Assembly: GCF_029784135.1 (NCBI RefSeq)
Contig: NC_073745.1
Coordinates: 85,078,666 to 85,142,665, forward strand
Direction of reading: 5' to 3'
Source of the DNA: Toxorhynchites rutilus septentrionalis
Taxonomy: Eukaryota; Arthropoda; Insecta; Diptera; Culicidae
Length of the DNA: 64,000 bases
The first letter of the stretch is position 1. Each line of letters opens with the position of its first letter. Below the pieces are notes generated by a model, which saw nothing but the letters and a program-made list of their open reading frames with translations, made no database searches and had not been told where the DNA came from. The translations under genes and the position numbers were made by a program. Positions 45,151 to 56,622 of this stretch are shown here, piece after piece.

Positions 45151-46870
45151 TTTCCATTACATTATTTCATATAACTATGTAGTCTCACCGTTTTTCTATG
45201 ATTGTTAGTTTTATAAAATTTATTCTCAATACCTTTCTTAATTTTTAAGTTCACTTTACTTGTGTTGATTTTATATCGTTTTTTGTCATTTTGTATCATT
45301 CGATTTTGCATTCTCATTTTCCCTTAATATTACTTATTTTCTTCACTCATGAATGTTATTTAAAAAAAAAATATTCTCAACACCTTCACTCGTACTCGTC
45401 AATCATCTGCACGATGTTCTTTGAGAGTATTTTCGGTTTTCTTGTCATCTTTCTCATGTTGCTTACTTTTTAACTACATCAAAAATTCACAAAACAACAA
45501 AGAAGAAAAATAGGAAAATTAAGGATACTTTCCCTTAAAAAAAAGTATTGAGAATGAATTGAGTATGAGTTGAGTATGAAACCAGCGTTCACGAGGGAAA
45601 GGATAAGAAAAAACAATGTAATGAGACGTAATGAGAATGCGAAAACACGGTCGGAATGGCCTTCTGGCCTTATATTTCGGAAGTTTAATGTTTAATTTAT
45701 CATTATTTATGCAAATGTGAGAAAGAGGTGTGATAGGCAATGCGGGAAAAGCATTAAAATGCTACCATACAATGAAATGAAAAATATCATTCAGTGCAAT
45801 GTCTAGAAGAATAATGAACAAGAAATTGAAAAAAGTGAAAAAAAATAATGAGAAAAACAATAGCGGGAAACAACAATTGACAATAAGTATCTTGGGACAC
45901 ACATTTATTGACGAAGTAGAGGGCGATAATAAAGTGAAGATGAAGGTAATAACATCGGAAAGAAGACATATGAGCTGGAGAATTCTGGTGAAACAGTGAA
46001 AATTCTGTCTACTACGGTGTCAACAGTGTCTAGACCGTATAGTTCATGCACGAATACTACAAATAGTACCCGAGGGATAAGAATAATGAGAGGACGAATA
46101 CTTAGGAAAATTAAGTAAAGAAATAATTAGAAACATGAAGAGTGAATAACGAGAACCATAATAATAAGAAAAATAGGAGGACTATGATAGAAAAGATAAT
46201 CAAAATAAATACATAAGTGAGGGAATAATAATAACAAAACAAGATTACGGAAGAACAATGAAAACGGACTAATATTAAAATGAAAAAAAATGCACATTAG
46301 TAAAACGTATGTGAAAATGTAAGTATTTTTTTTTTGTTTTTAAATGTAAAACGAATGGAATGAATGGAACGGTCTGCTAATGCAATGAATGGAATGGAAA
46401 TGAATTACACAAGAGAAAAAAATCCAGTAAATTATCATGAATCCATACAATAAAATTAATATTATTTCTTCTAGACTTATTTTTTATTTAAAGATTTCTA
46501 TTTGTAATTATTCTTTATCTAACGATTCTTGTCACTATTCTACTCTAGAGGTCTTACTACTCGTTACTACTCTAGTTTTGAATTGATTACCCGCAGTCGT
46601 TTCTTTCTAGCGAGCTATGATTCCTCACAATTGTCTGTTTCTACTGGTTATGCTCACAGTTAGTCTTCTATCGATTCTTTTCATCATTTCATCTAGTCTC
46701 TGTTTATTTGAAATGTGAAAATATTACAAACAATAAAAAGGATAGAAAATTACAAAAAGAATAATGAATAATGAATAAGAACTTTAGTAGGACGAAGGAA
46801 ATCACTAGAAGCGCAATGATTTTCAATCCGGAGAAATCCTTGATCAATCAAAGATTTTGTCTAATGCTTA
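45151..46870. other. Low-complexity AT-rich DNA with another signature copy
   Basis: T-rich (45.15-45.48 kb) and A/G-rich (45.5-46.3 kb) stretches alternate. About 46490-46650 carries, inverted, the signature words AATCGTTAGATAAAG and GGTAATCAATT of the neighbouring inverted repeat. No gene is seen. Confidence 0.5.
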
Positions 46871-46994
46871 TACAGGTCGGACTCGACTATCCGGAGACTC
46901 GATTATCCGGAATTTCAGAATCGATTATCCGGAGTATTTTATTTTTGATTTTCGGAAATTTTGAATAATTTGCATAATAATTCTATATTGAATA

Positions 46995-47470
46995 GCTAAT
47001 ATGGGTATCAAAAGAAAGTGCTTGACTAGTAGAACACAGTTATTTATGAAAAATGCAAATCCAACATGGCGGTCACTACAAAATGGCGGCTTTCATATTT
47101 TCTCAGAACCCCATCAATATGGGTATCAAATGAAAAAGGGCTTGGCTAGTAAACCACAGTTATTTATGAAAAATGCAAATCCAAAATGGCCATCACCACA
47201 AAATGGCGCCATATATATTTTTTTCACAACCCCATCAATGTGGGTATCAAATGAAAGGGCTTGACTAGTAGAATACGGTTATTTATGAAAAATGCAAATC
47301 TAAGATGGCGGCCACTACAAAATGGCGGATTACCTATTTTCTTAGAACTCCATCTATATGGATATCAAATGAAAAGGCTTGACTAGTAGAACACAGTTAT
47401 TCATGAAAAATGCCCAAAAATGTATCAAAAGAAAGTTCTCGGCTAGTAGAACATAGCAGATAATGAAAAA
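46995..47470 (+). repeat. 119-bp minisatellite, about four units
   Basis: Units start TGGGTATCAAA(T/A)GAAAG at about 47003, 47121, 47241 and 47361. They continue GACTAGTAGAACACAGTTATTTATG...AAAATGGCGG. The last is truncated, and a fragment recurs at about 47825-47860 next to the nested MITE. Confidence 0.85.
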
Positions 47471-47861
47471 CCCAATTTCAAGATGGTCACAGTCCCCAAA
47501 CAACTAATTACTTTTTGAATGGTTTCATTCGGCTTGACCTGTTTCTATGTATGTTTAAATGTTTGTTGGGTTGTCCCACATTAATAGAAAATTGACCCCG
47601 TTCCTGTTGAATAATTGATCTGAAATTTGAAACATTCATACAATTCTACTGTCATTATAAAACTGCGTATTCCATGACCTTGAAAAATTCAATTTGGCCA
47701 CCACAAAAAAAATGGCTGAATGGCTTGATTTGGACAATACACTACACTGTGAACAACATAAATTCGAAAAGGTCGCCGCCACAAAACGGTTGACTATGCA
47801 TTTTTTGCAATCCCCTCAATATTGGTATCAAATGAAATGATTTGACTAATAGAACACAGTA

Positions 47862-48545
47862 CAAGTCGGACTCGATTATATACAGACACGATTATATGTG
47901 ATTCGATTATATACAGTTTGGAAATTTTTTTTTTTTATATTTCAAATATGACTTATTTAATGAAGAAATGTAACCTTTCAACGTTAAGTTGAAGTTTAGG
48001 TGGCTATTACATGTACAGTCGGGTAAAAATCGTGATTTTTGAAGATTTTGCTTGAATTTTTACCAGGAATTGTTTATATGGATATTACAGCCAAATTAAG
48101 AAAGATAGAAGATGTGCGCCAAAGCACAAATTATGGAGCGGTTAAAGAACTTCATTTTAATTGATAGAAACAATCTAGTTAAATATAAATTTTTAGAATA
48201 AAATTAATAATAACACATTAAAAATTATTAACTTTTAAGTGTTTCACTTCCAAAATGATATTAAAATTCACTAATTTAGTTGTTCCACTACTATATCCTG
48301 TACTAAATTTTCTCATCTTTCAAATGAAAGCATCAGAATCGTCTTCCGTAGCGTACTTTTTAATGTAGAGCCAGTATGAAGCAACAGAGTCCGGAACAAA
48401 AAAAAAGTTCTGTAACTCTGTCATTGATGAAATTCGATCATATGCGTAGGAGGATTTTTTTCACCAAATATGATCGTCTATCACCTCCTGAGAGAATCTG
48501 GATAAATTATTTTTTTTCATGTGAGAAAGGTGTTTTCTGACTTTA
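47862..48545 (+). mobile_element. Nested pogo-like MITE, right end missing
   Basis: The left end TA|CAAGTCGGACTCGATTATA and about 680 bp match the complete copy at 24684-25402 in inverse orientation. Homology stops at about 48545, 40 bp short of the other copy's terminus. Its left TIR begins like that of the host element. Confidence 0.8.
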
Positions 48546-48714
48546 AGGGGATGAATCAAAAATCAAATTCCTCTTTTATTTTCAAAAAACGAAAAATACA
48601 TGCAAAAAAAAACAAATAAAGAAAAAAAAATGTTTTGACTCGATTATCCGGAGGATTCGATTATCCGGAGTGAAAAAAAAAATCAATACTCCGGATAATC
48701 GAGTCCGACCTGTA

Positions 48715-50414
48715 TCAGTATTGACAGCTTAGCAAACCCAAGCCTAACCCTAGCCGATATCTTAGGCTAGAATTAGGCAATGATAATATCTACTAAAGAA
48801 GAATATTATTTGAAAATAAGAAGGATAGTAATTGAATGGCCACTACGGAATAGAGAGTGAAAAGGAGTGACACAAGGAATATTCACAAGAGGAAAAGTAA
48901 TGAAAAAGGGAAATGATAATATGAGTACAATAATTAATATAAAATCATAAGACTACGACATGAGTCAAGAAAATAGAACGAAGATGAATAGTTGGAAGGC
49001 TAGCTAGAAAAATAAAAAAATCATAATTCAAATAAATGAAATAAATACTAGAAGAGCGGGAAGACAATTAAGGATTAAGACTGAAATGAAACAGTGAACA
49101 TACAACAATCGATAGTTGTAATATTATTGGAATAGGAATAACAAAAGTAATACCAGAGACAAATTGACAAGTGCATTGTTACATATAGCACATAGTTGCT
49201 GTCACAAATGCAACACTGAATTAAAGAACATTACGATTGTAGTTGCAAGTTTTTGTGGAAATAAACGAATGATACAGCCACGAAAAAAACAACAATTGGG
49301 GAATTTGTACGAAATTAATTTTTGCTACTTGCATTTAGAAATACAATCGTTGGATTTACGCCAATTTCAAACAGAATTTTCGAACATTTTGCTTTTGTTT
49401 TAGATGAGCCATTGAAAAAAATATACGCAAATGAAATCACTCGAGAAAAACAATTTCCTAGACGAAAAGAGGTTCTCGGAAAATAAAAAAAAATACGTCA
49501 CGCCATGAAATATATACATTCGAGAAATTATGTTCATATTGCACATAATTTTGAAGAATTTGATTTCGGAGATAAATAGGAAAAGGTTGTTCAACGCTTT
49601 CTTCCAATGTGCGTTTCCTCTACGAGACATTTACTTCGATATTCTTATCTTGAAATACTCGGGCAAATGGAACATTCACAAAGAAGCTAAAAATGAGAAT
49701 TCGAGAAAGAGATTTTTCAAAATTTGGTGGTGTAAACTTCTCAGATTTTCTCTTTTTTTTTATTTGGCCTAGTTTCCAACACATATTCTTTGTTAATGAT
49801 TAAGTGTACAAGTATGACTTTTTCCAAAAAAAAAGCATAAGTTTGAAACTTAAAACTCACTTTGAAGTAATCCAGTATCAAGCCAAATATAGAATTCTTC
49901 ATGCGATCGGCAGTGCTCTTGAGAAAGGGAATTTTATTAGCAAATCCATGAACATGTGGTCTGGCCTTGTCATGTTCTAAAATTGTCTTGTCGTGTCTAT
50001 TCTCTCATTTCGGTCGTATTTTTTCATCACAGTTCTGTTCAAATGTATTAGTTGTATTCGGTATCGTTCACCGTTAATAGTTTCAGTGCTTCCAATTGTG
50101 TGTCTTGAATTTTTATTTCGAACCTCATATTGCAGTTCAAATATGTGATTGATCCACAATTGATTGCATTGGCTAAAATTTCGTTTAACTCCCAAAAGTT
50201 ATACGAAATGGCTCTAGGAATAATTTTTCGACATCGGATCCAGTGATTCACACATTTCTAGATCTTAAATAATGCGCAAAATATCCCTAGCACCATGCAT
50301 CATCTCTCGCTTTCTCAAACCATCAAATCCACAACACCCCTGGGAGAATGGCTCACCCTTCGACAAATGCATTTTCGCTTCCAGCTTGCACACTTTCCAA
50401 AACCGGTAACGCAC
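48715..50414. other. Unassigned AT-rich sequence
   Basis: About 48780-49130 is purine-biased as at 43-46 kb. No recognised gene or element. Frames of 60-80 codons lack motifs. Confidence 0.4.
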
Positions 50415-50428
50415 ATTTCGCCACTTTC

Positions 50429-50704
50429 TTCTTCTTTCTTCTTCAATGGCACTAACGTTCCTAGAGGAACTTCGCCGTCTCAACGTAGTATTACTTGCGT
50501 CATTTTTATTAGTACTTAGTTGAGATTTCTATGCCAAATAACACGCCTTGAATGCATTCTGAGTGGCAAGCTCTAGAATAGGGTGATGACAGTGCAAGTC
50601 GGAGGAAATTTCTTTGACGAAAAATTCCCCCGACCAGAACGGGAATCGAACCCGAACACCCGGCATGTTAGTTATGACGCTAACCACTCGGCCAAGGGAG
50701 CACA
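50429..50704 (-). mobile_element. Feilai-like tRNA-derived SINE, inverted copy
   Basis: On the minus strand it starts GCTCCCTTGGCCGAGTGG, has the B box GGGTTCGATTCCC and ends in an AAGAAGAAAGAAG tail. ATTTCGCCACTTTC at 50415-50428 and 50705-50718 is a 14-bp perfect TSD. The body matches 10043-10314. Confidence 0.93.
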
Positions 50705-50718
50705 ATTTCGCCACTTTC

Positions 50719-52357
50719 CAATCTCCGATTCCGACCCCCGGAGGCAGGATCACTCTTCCGAAATTCCAATTTGAATATTCAGCGGAAAGGGGATGGTGAT
50801 CCTGAAGCAAAACTCAACGACACCCCTTCTCATTGCAGGAAATTTTCACTCTGCCTACCTAAAAATCCCATATCTGGTTCTATTCCCCCGCCCACCGCCA
50901 CTGCACTCTTCCCAGGGGCCATTTCGTTATATCCACTATGCATCTATGCATCGGTTCCCCTTAACCATTTATCACCCTGTTCTGCATTACACCCCGTTTC
51001 GTACGGGACCGAGAAAAAGGGACGACCAAAAGTAAATAAAGTGACATACTCACACACACGCACAAACCCTGCAGGACAAAACCCTGGAAGCCAAACACAA
51101 CAAGGAGGGGGAAACGCACTCACTCTGTGCGAGCTTACTTTTTCCGGCCATTGCACACAGTACCAATCGCGTGGAGTGAAAATGCAATAAAATCTGACAC
51201 TTTTACGCCCCTTTCGACCGAAAATTTGGTCGCGATGCGATGTCAATGCCGCGTCGTTGTTGGGAAGATTCCATTTTTGTTTTTTGTTTGTTTGTTTGTC
51301 TGTCTGCCGAACTAAGAAAGTGTAGTCGTCCCTGAAGGCGTCGACTCCTTGAACTAGAAAGGAACTGGAGTGTGAAGGTGCACAGGCAATGGCAACGCAA
51401 CCAAGCGCAAGCAATCGCATTTTTTTTTTCATTAATGATCGTCGTTGGACAAGCGGAAATCGAAGCTCGAGCGAGAAAATAGAAATGAAACTCTCTAAAC
51501 AAGGAGAGAATTCGCCAAGCAAAGCAAAGCTGTGTGGTGGAACAGAAAGGTTTTCTTCAAGGACTTTGAGCAAGTTTCTCTCCGCGCGCTATTATCGGAC
51601 CGGCTCTGTTTTTGCTTCATTTTATTTCAGTAATTTCCGATTCGAGAAGTCTGTATAGGTATTTGTGTGATCAATTAATATTTTTTTCTGCCATGGGGGG
51701 AGGGGGGCTTGTTTCGCTGTGGTGAAAGAAACATTTATTTGTTTCAAACAGTTTCTCTTCGTGGTTTGGTGCACTTTTGATTCGGCCCAGTTTATTGGAC
51801 TTTCAAGAACAAAGAATTGCTTCGCGTCGCTGCGCTCCAGACGTGTTAATTCGCAAACTGTGTGTATGCATGTATGCCTGTTGTTTTCGATTCGAAATTG
51901 TTTCATTTATCGGTCTGGGCAAATTTGGTTTGTTTGCTTTCATTCTCCCAGGGGAAATTGATTTATTGTTTGCGAAAGATGAGTAAGTTCTTGGATATGA
52001 CTAGTCTGTGTCTGAACACTCAAGACAATTCCGTAGGATTTCTGTAAATTCATCGTCTGCTTATATGTTAAGCTACATTTTATTCAAGGCTAGGAAGATT
52101 TGATCCCACGAGTATCCTTAATCTTGTAAGATGGTCCCTCCCGGTATGATGACCAACTCGAGTAGTCGTCGAGTTGTTCTGAATTATTGTCATTGACTGG
52201 GTTAGAATATCGATATTTCAACTTCTCATATTTCATCTGCCTTCATTGGGTTCACCGCTATATTTCAGAGCCCTTTAACAGTTTATTTATTGCAAATGAT
52301 TTCCAAAAATCAATACGATTCATTTTTCAATGCAGGACTCCTTAAAGGTGCTAAGAG
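50719..52357. other. Unassigned, GC-richer island at about 50.7-51.7 kb
   Basis: No coding domain or transposon is recognised. A TTTG run lies near 51277-51300 and a G-run near 51693-51708. Minus-strand frames up to 209 codons lack motifs. Confidence 0.4.
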
Positions 52358-52373
52358 TACCGTTTTGTCTCAT

Positions 52374-53445
52374 ATTCCGAACACTCCATTTTTAAAAGTA
52401 AATTTACTAACCTTCTAACCTTCTTGAATAATGAAAACACAAATATTCTTTGAGATATAGGCTTCATTTTGACATCATTTACAGGTATCGATACAGCCTG
52501 TGATTCATAATATTAGATATTTGCAAAAAAGTGACAGACAAAACCAATGATAAAATGTTTGCGTTAGCAAATTCCGTAAAAAACAAGCATGGTTCATTTT
52601 TCAGATTTTGTATTTTTTTTTTTTTTCTGTTTTATAGTGACTTTCAACTCATTTGGCTGGTTCGTCACTTCTACTTCCATTTTTGGAAGAATGTCGGGAG
52701 TGAGAATTGAACTCGTGACCTTTAGCGTGAGAGGCATGGATGTTACCACTACGCCAGATCGCCTCCGCAGATTTTGTAGTTGTTTCAACTATGTTGTTTG
52801 TTGTATTCATTTTAAGTGCTAGAGAATGTATGAACCTACAATAAATGGGTGGAAAAAATATTTTATGCAGAAATCTTCATTAAAATTAATATTGAAGTAG
52901 TGTTCGGAATTTGAATCAAATTTCTATGCTTGATTCAAATTCCGAACACTTCATTTTCAAATGTAAATTTACTGAATTTTAATTTTATAAATAATTGAAT
53001 AATCAAAACCCCGAAATTCTTTCGGTTATAGCCTTTATTTTAACATCATTTACAGGTATCGATACAGCCTATAATTTATAATATTAGGCATTTGCAAAAA
53101 GGTGACAGTCAAAACCAACAATAAAATGTTTGCGTTAGCAAATTCTGTAAAAGCGAGCATCGTTAATTTTTCAGTTTTATTAGTTTTTTCAACTATTTTG
53201 TTTATTGTTTTCATGTTGAGTGCTACAAATGGCAAGAATCTACAATAAATGGATGAAATAAAATGATACTTTATGCAGAAATCTTCATTAGACTTAGTGT
53301 TCGGAATATGAATCAAGTTTCTACACATGATTCAAATTGCGAACACTTCATTTTTGAATGTGAATTTACTGAACTTTTGACGTTTTCTGGGTTATAGACT
53401 TCATTTTAACACCATTTACAGGTATCGATACCGATATAGCGCCCT
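52374..53445 (+). repeat. 398-bp tandem units joined by palindromes
   Basis: Shared blocks include CATTTACAGGTATCGATAC and AAATGTTTGCGTTAGCAAAT. At the first junction AGTGTTCGGAATTTGAATCAA (52899-52919) is perfectly inverted at 52930-52950 with a 10-base loop. The next junction (about 53296-53347) has the same palindrome with mismatches. TTCGGAAT words also occur in the element's TIRs. Confidence 0.88.
52613..52767 (-). mobile_element. tRNA-headed poly(A) SINE inserted in the tandem element
   Basis: This 155-bp copy has the poly(A) tail as a T-run at its left edge and the tRNA-like head (TGGCGTAGTGG, GAGTTCAATTCTC) at the right. CAGATTTTGTA at 52602-52612 and 52768-52778 is an 11-bp perfect TSD. 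Removing it restores the spacing of the tandem units. Confidence 0.93.
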
Positions 53446-53803
53446 TGGTCCCGAAACCATGTAAACTATAAGACACAAATATAATCAATAATTACAAAAG
53501 CAAAACCCATTTTTTTGCGAGCATAATATTTCTCCAAAAAAGACTAACTAATTGACTTTAATTTGATATATCGATCATATGCATCGGTTCAGTAGTTTGA
53601 AAGTTATGATTTTTTTTTAAGTTGCATTTTTGCTGTTCGGATTTCGAGACAAAAGTGTTCGGAACAAAAAATGTGTTCGGAATTTGAGACAAAGGTGATT
53701 AAACATATTTCCAGTTTTTCACCATGAATATGTATTTGTGAATCAATTTTATTGTAGTCAAATGAAGAAAAGGCTCTATATCGGAATATGAGACAAAACT
53801 GTA

Positions 53804-54410
53804 CTAAGGAAACAGTTAGCTATAGTTTCGCGATAAATGGATAATACTAATAAACCTTTAATGATTCCTGGAATCACTTCGACACTTCGTGAAAAACTTC
53901 TAGAAATAAAAACAATTCGATCCAAGACAATTAAGACAATAAAACAAATGTTTTTTCTTCGTACGTATAACTCATCAACACAGGAGAATGGTCAGATTTG
54001 AGCTGTCTTCATTTCGTCGTGTTCGGCTCCGCTCAAATTGAAATGATAGAATAAATAGGAAAATATTGAAAAAGCGAAATTTGAAAAAAATCGACCCGTG
54101 TGCAAAGTGGATAAACATTTCAACGTATTAGTTCATTTCGATATTTTTGTTCAATTCTGCAAGAAAACACAGCCGGAAAACGCGCTTAAATTATGACAAT
54201 TCATAAAACTGTTACAGCGCGCAAGATAATGGATTTTCAGGTGGAATAATATGCTGATATCAAGTTCACGAGGATTTAAAATGCAGTTAAACGGCTATTT
54301 AACCCTAGAAATGCTGAATAAGTGCCATAATAGGGCTATAAGTTAATGATTATGGTTACTTAGGCTGTCTCCGACAAACATTCTGCCCATGTACTGCGAA
54401 AATAATAGTA
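53804..54410. other. Unassigned AT-rich sequence
   Basis: Nothing recognisable lies between two TA-type elements. Confidence 0.4.
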
Positions 54411-55556
54411 CACCTATCCCTCGATTTACACTGAAGATAGGTTCCCAATCAAACCTTGTAGAATGAAATCTCCGATTTTGCTTTTGGGGTCAAATGACCA
54501 ATTATAAACTTTAAGTCAAAATTTTCTTGCAAATTACATTGTCGTAACATCATTTGCCTACACTACTTTTCCTAACATTTCCTAACATCGAATCTATTTT
54601 TCAGTGTTTACTTTTGTCTTGTTATTTTTTTTTACTAAGAAATATATGTAACCTGCTCTAACTACAGTAACGGGTCATTGCAAACATTTATATTATATCA
54701 GAAAGATTTGTATGTGTGGTTGTGATACAAAACTACTGCATTACATATTTTTTCCAATTCCTTTATATTTTTTGTTGCATTTGTGAATGAATAGTGGTGA
54801 ATGATCAAAATTAATTGTATTGCTCACTATCCAAGCGAGCTAACAGTAACCATTTCAAGCTACAGTGCTATTTTGCGTGTCAAAAATTGCAATTTCAATA
54901 TTTTGCTAATAATTGTTATCCCAAAATGTCGAAATATACAGGAGAAATATGGACAAAAATATATAAATCGAGTCATTGTTCACTAACTATTTATGAAGGG
55001 TCATTTGACCCACTGTGGTAGGAATAGGTACACATGAAACATCGGTAGGTTTAGTGTTAAGTAGAACAATTATAAAAATCTACTTATGGAATTCATTATG
55101 GATTCTGGATACAAATAAACGAAGAATTCTTCAAGAAACTAAAGTGCAATAAGTTTATTCGCTATCGTCACTTTAAGAAACTACCAGTATTTTTATTCTG
55201 ATTAGTAAAAAGTCATCCTTATCACTTGAGCGTTCCTGATGCGATTCTGGTTCAACGGTCGACGAATTCGGGCGTAGATTTGTTTTGCTTTATTTATCAT
55301 TAATGTAATAAAGAGATCTCCAGCCGAAAGCCGATGATATAACTTTCCCTTACTTTTCATTTTTGCTAGTAAATTGACAACTTGCCAGTTCTGGAACATA
55401 AAATCGCACTCGTAGTCAAAACTATGATCCTAGTTTACTTGCTTACATATGAATTACATATATAAATCTTTCAAGTTTTTCATAAGTTGTTATTTCATAT
55501 ACCGTGTAAAAGCGAAATCGTGTAAAACCGGTACCGTGTAAATGGGGGGATAGGTG
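54411..55556. mobile_element. TA element with CACCTATCCC ends, 1.15 kb
   Basis: TA flanks at 54409-54410 and 55557-55558. The TIRs CACCTATCCCTCGATTTACAC and the inverse of GTGTAAATGGGGGGATAGGTG are about 21 bp with three mismatches. Near the right end, ACCGTGTAAA words repeat. The TIR resembles Tigger/pogo types. No transposase domain is seen. Confidence 0.8.
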
Positions 55557-55569
55557 TATTTCACATCGT

Positions 55570-56215
55570 GAACCGGAAGAAAAAAAAGTTGTCAGAGTGC
55601 AATCTACAGTTTCTAGTGTCATAAAACGGATCGAAGAACGTTTTTCAACTGTAAGGGAAGATGTGGAAAAAATACCGTCTTTATAATACTATAAAACATT
55701 ACCAGCGGGTCACGGAAACCAATCTTCTCGGGAAGAGATGTGGCATAAAACCAGAATCTACGCAAATGTTTCGTACTGAAAATCAAAAAAAAAAAGAAGC
55801 TAAATTTTGTACGTTTAAGAATCAGATGGAACCAAAAGCTGTATCCGGAAGTTGTATACTCAAATGTTGTCCAAACACACTGATTGGATGATGAGACATA
55901 TGCGAAGGCGAACTTTAAGCAGATTCCGGATTCCGGGATACAACATTTCGCTGCCAGACAAGCTTTGAGTACCATAGAACCTCAGGGAACAGATATTGTC
56001 GGAGTTTGCCAATAAATTCATGGTTTGGCAAGCGATTTGTTCGCTCGGAGGACGAAGCACATCTTCCATGACTATGGCATGGCATGACATGGACATACCG
56101 GTATCGTATAAAGCAAATAGTGTCGATTTGGTAACGGAACCTCCCCCAAATACACCGGAACGGCCGGCCGATTGAGAAGTAAGGGAGCATGATGTTGCTT
56201 CCTTTGTGTTACTGG
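55570..56215 (+). pseudogene. Old ITmD37E-like transposase relic
   Basis: Across shifting frames the plus strand retains VQSTVSSVIKR (helix-turn-helix), IRKLYTQMLSK, DDETYAKANFKQIP (first catalytic region), SEFANKFMVWQAICSLG and ANSVDLVTEPPPNTPERPAD, which aligns with NGVTFVPKEMNPPNAPELRP. The WPDLASCHYS block with the second Asp is deleted. Frameshifts lie between the blocks. Similarity to copies 1 and 2 is only moderate, so this is an older invasion or a sister lineage. Confidence 0.82.
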
Positions 56216-56622
56216 CAAAAATGGTTTTGTCATGCAGTAAGTTCCACGAAAAACGGATTTTCCCGAAAAAAAAATGCTCCGATTTTTTCAAACCTTACTT
56301 GTTATATTCTTCTCAAGAAACTTATTTTACTGATTTTTACGAATGTAATCCTTCTTAGTAATTTACATCGTTTTAATGAAAATTATTTATGTAAACTTGG
56401 AAACATTAACGAATATCTCATTTTAAACAAACCTTCAATTTATTTTTTATGGCTTTCGAGAAAATGAAGGATTGAAGACAATTCTCAAAAATTAAAAATT
56501 ATATTCAACAAAATACTTCAAATATCTCATGTTGAACTTTACCTCAATTTTCCTCAAGTGGGCCGTTGGAGTCGTTTATTTTAGGATAGGCTAAATCCAG
56601 TGAATTTAAAGCTCGCGTTGGT
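56216..56622. other. Unassigned AT-rich sequence
   Basis: No feature is recognised. Confidence 0.4.

Larger units (their letters stand above)
46873..48712. mobile_element. Pogo-like TA element, 1.84 kb, with nested insertion
   Basis: TA flanks at 46871-46872 and 48713-48714. The ends CAGGTCGGACTCGACTATCC and the inverse GATAATCGAGTCCGACCTG are about 25-bp TIRs. TCGATTATCCGGA words repeat in both subterminal zones. The interior holds a 119-bp satellite and a nested related MITE. No transposase is seen. The TIR resembles pogo/Tigger-type ends. Confidence 0.82.
52360..53801. mobile_element. TA element built of about 398-bp tandem units
   Basis: TA flanks at 52358-52359 and 53802-53803. The TIRs begin C(C/A)GTTTTGTCTCATATTCCG at both ends. 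The interior is two full and one partial unit of about 398 bp (unit starts at 52374, 52939 and 53336 after subtracting a SINE and its TSD). TTCGGAAT words cluster at both ends. No transposase is seen, so it is a non-autonomous Tc1/mariner- or pogo-type element by its TA target. Confidence 0.85.
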
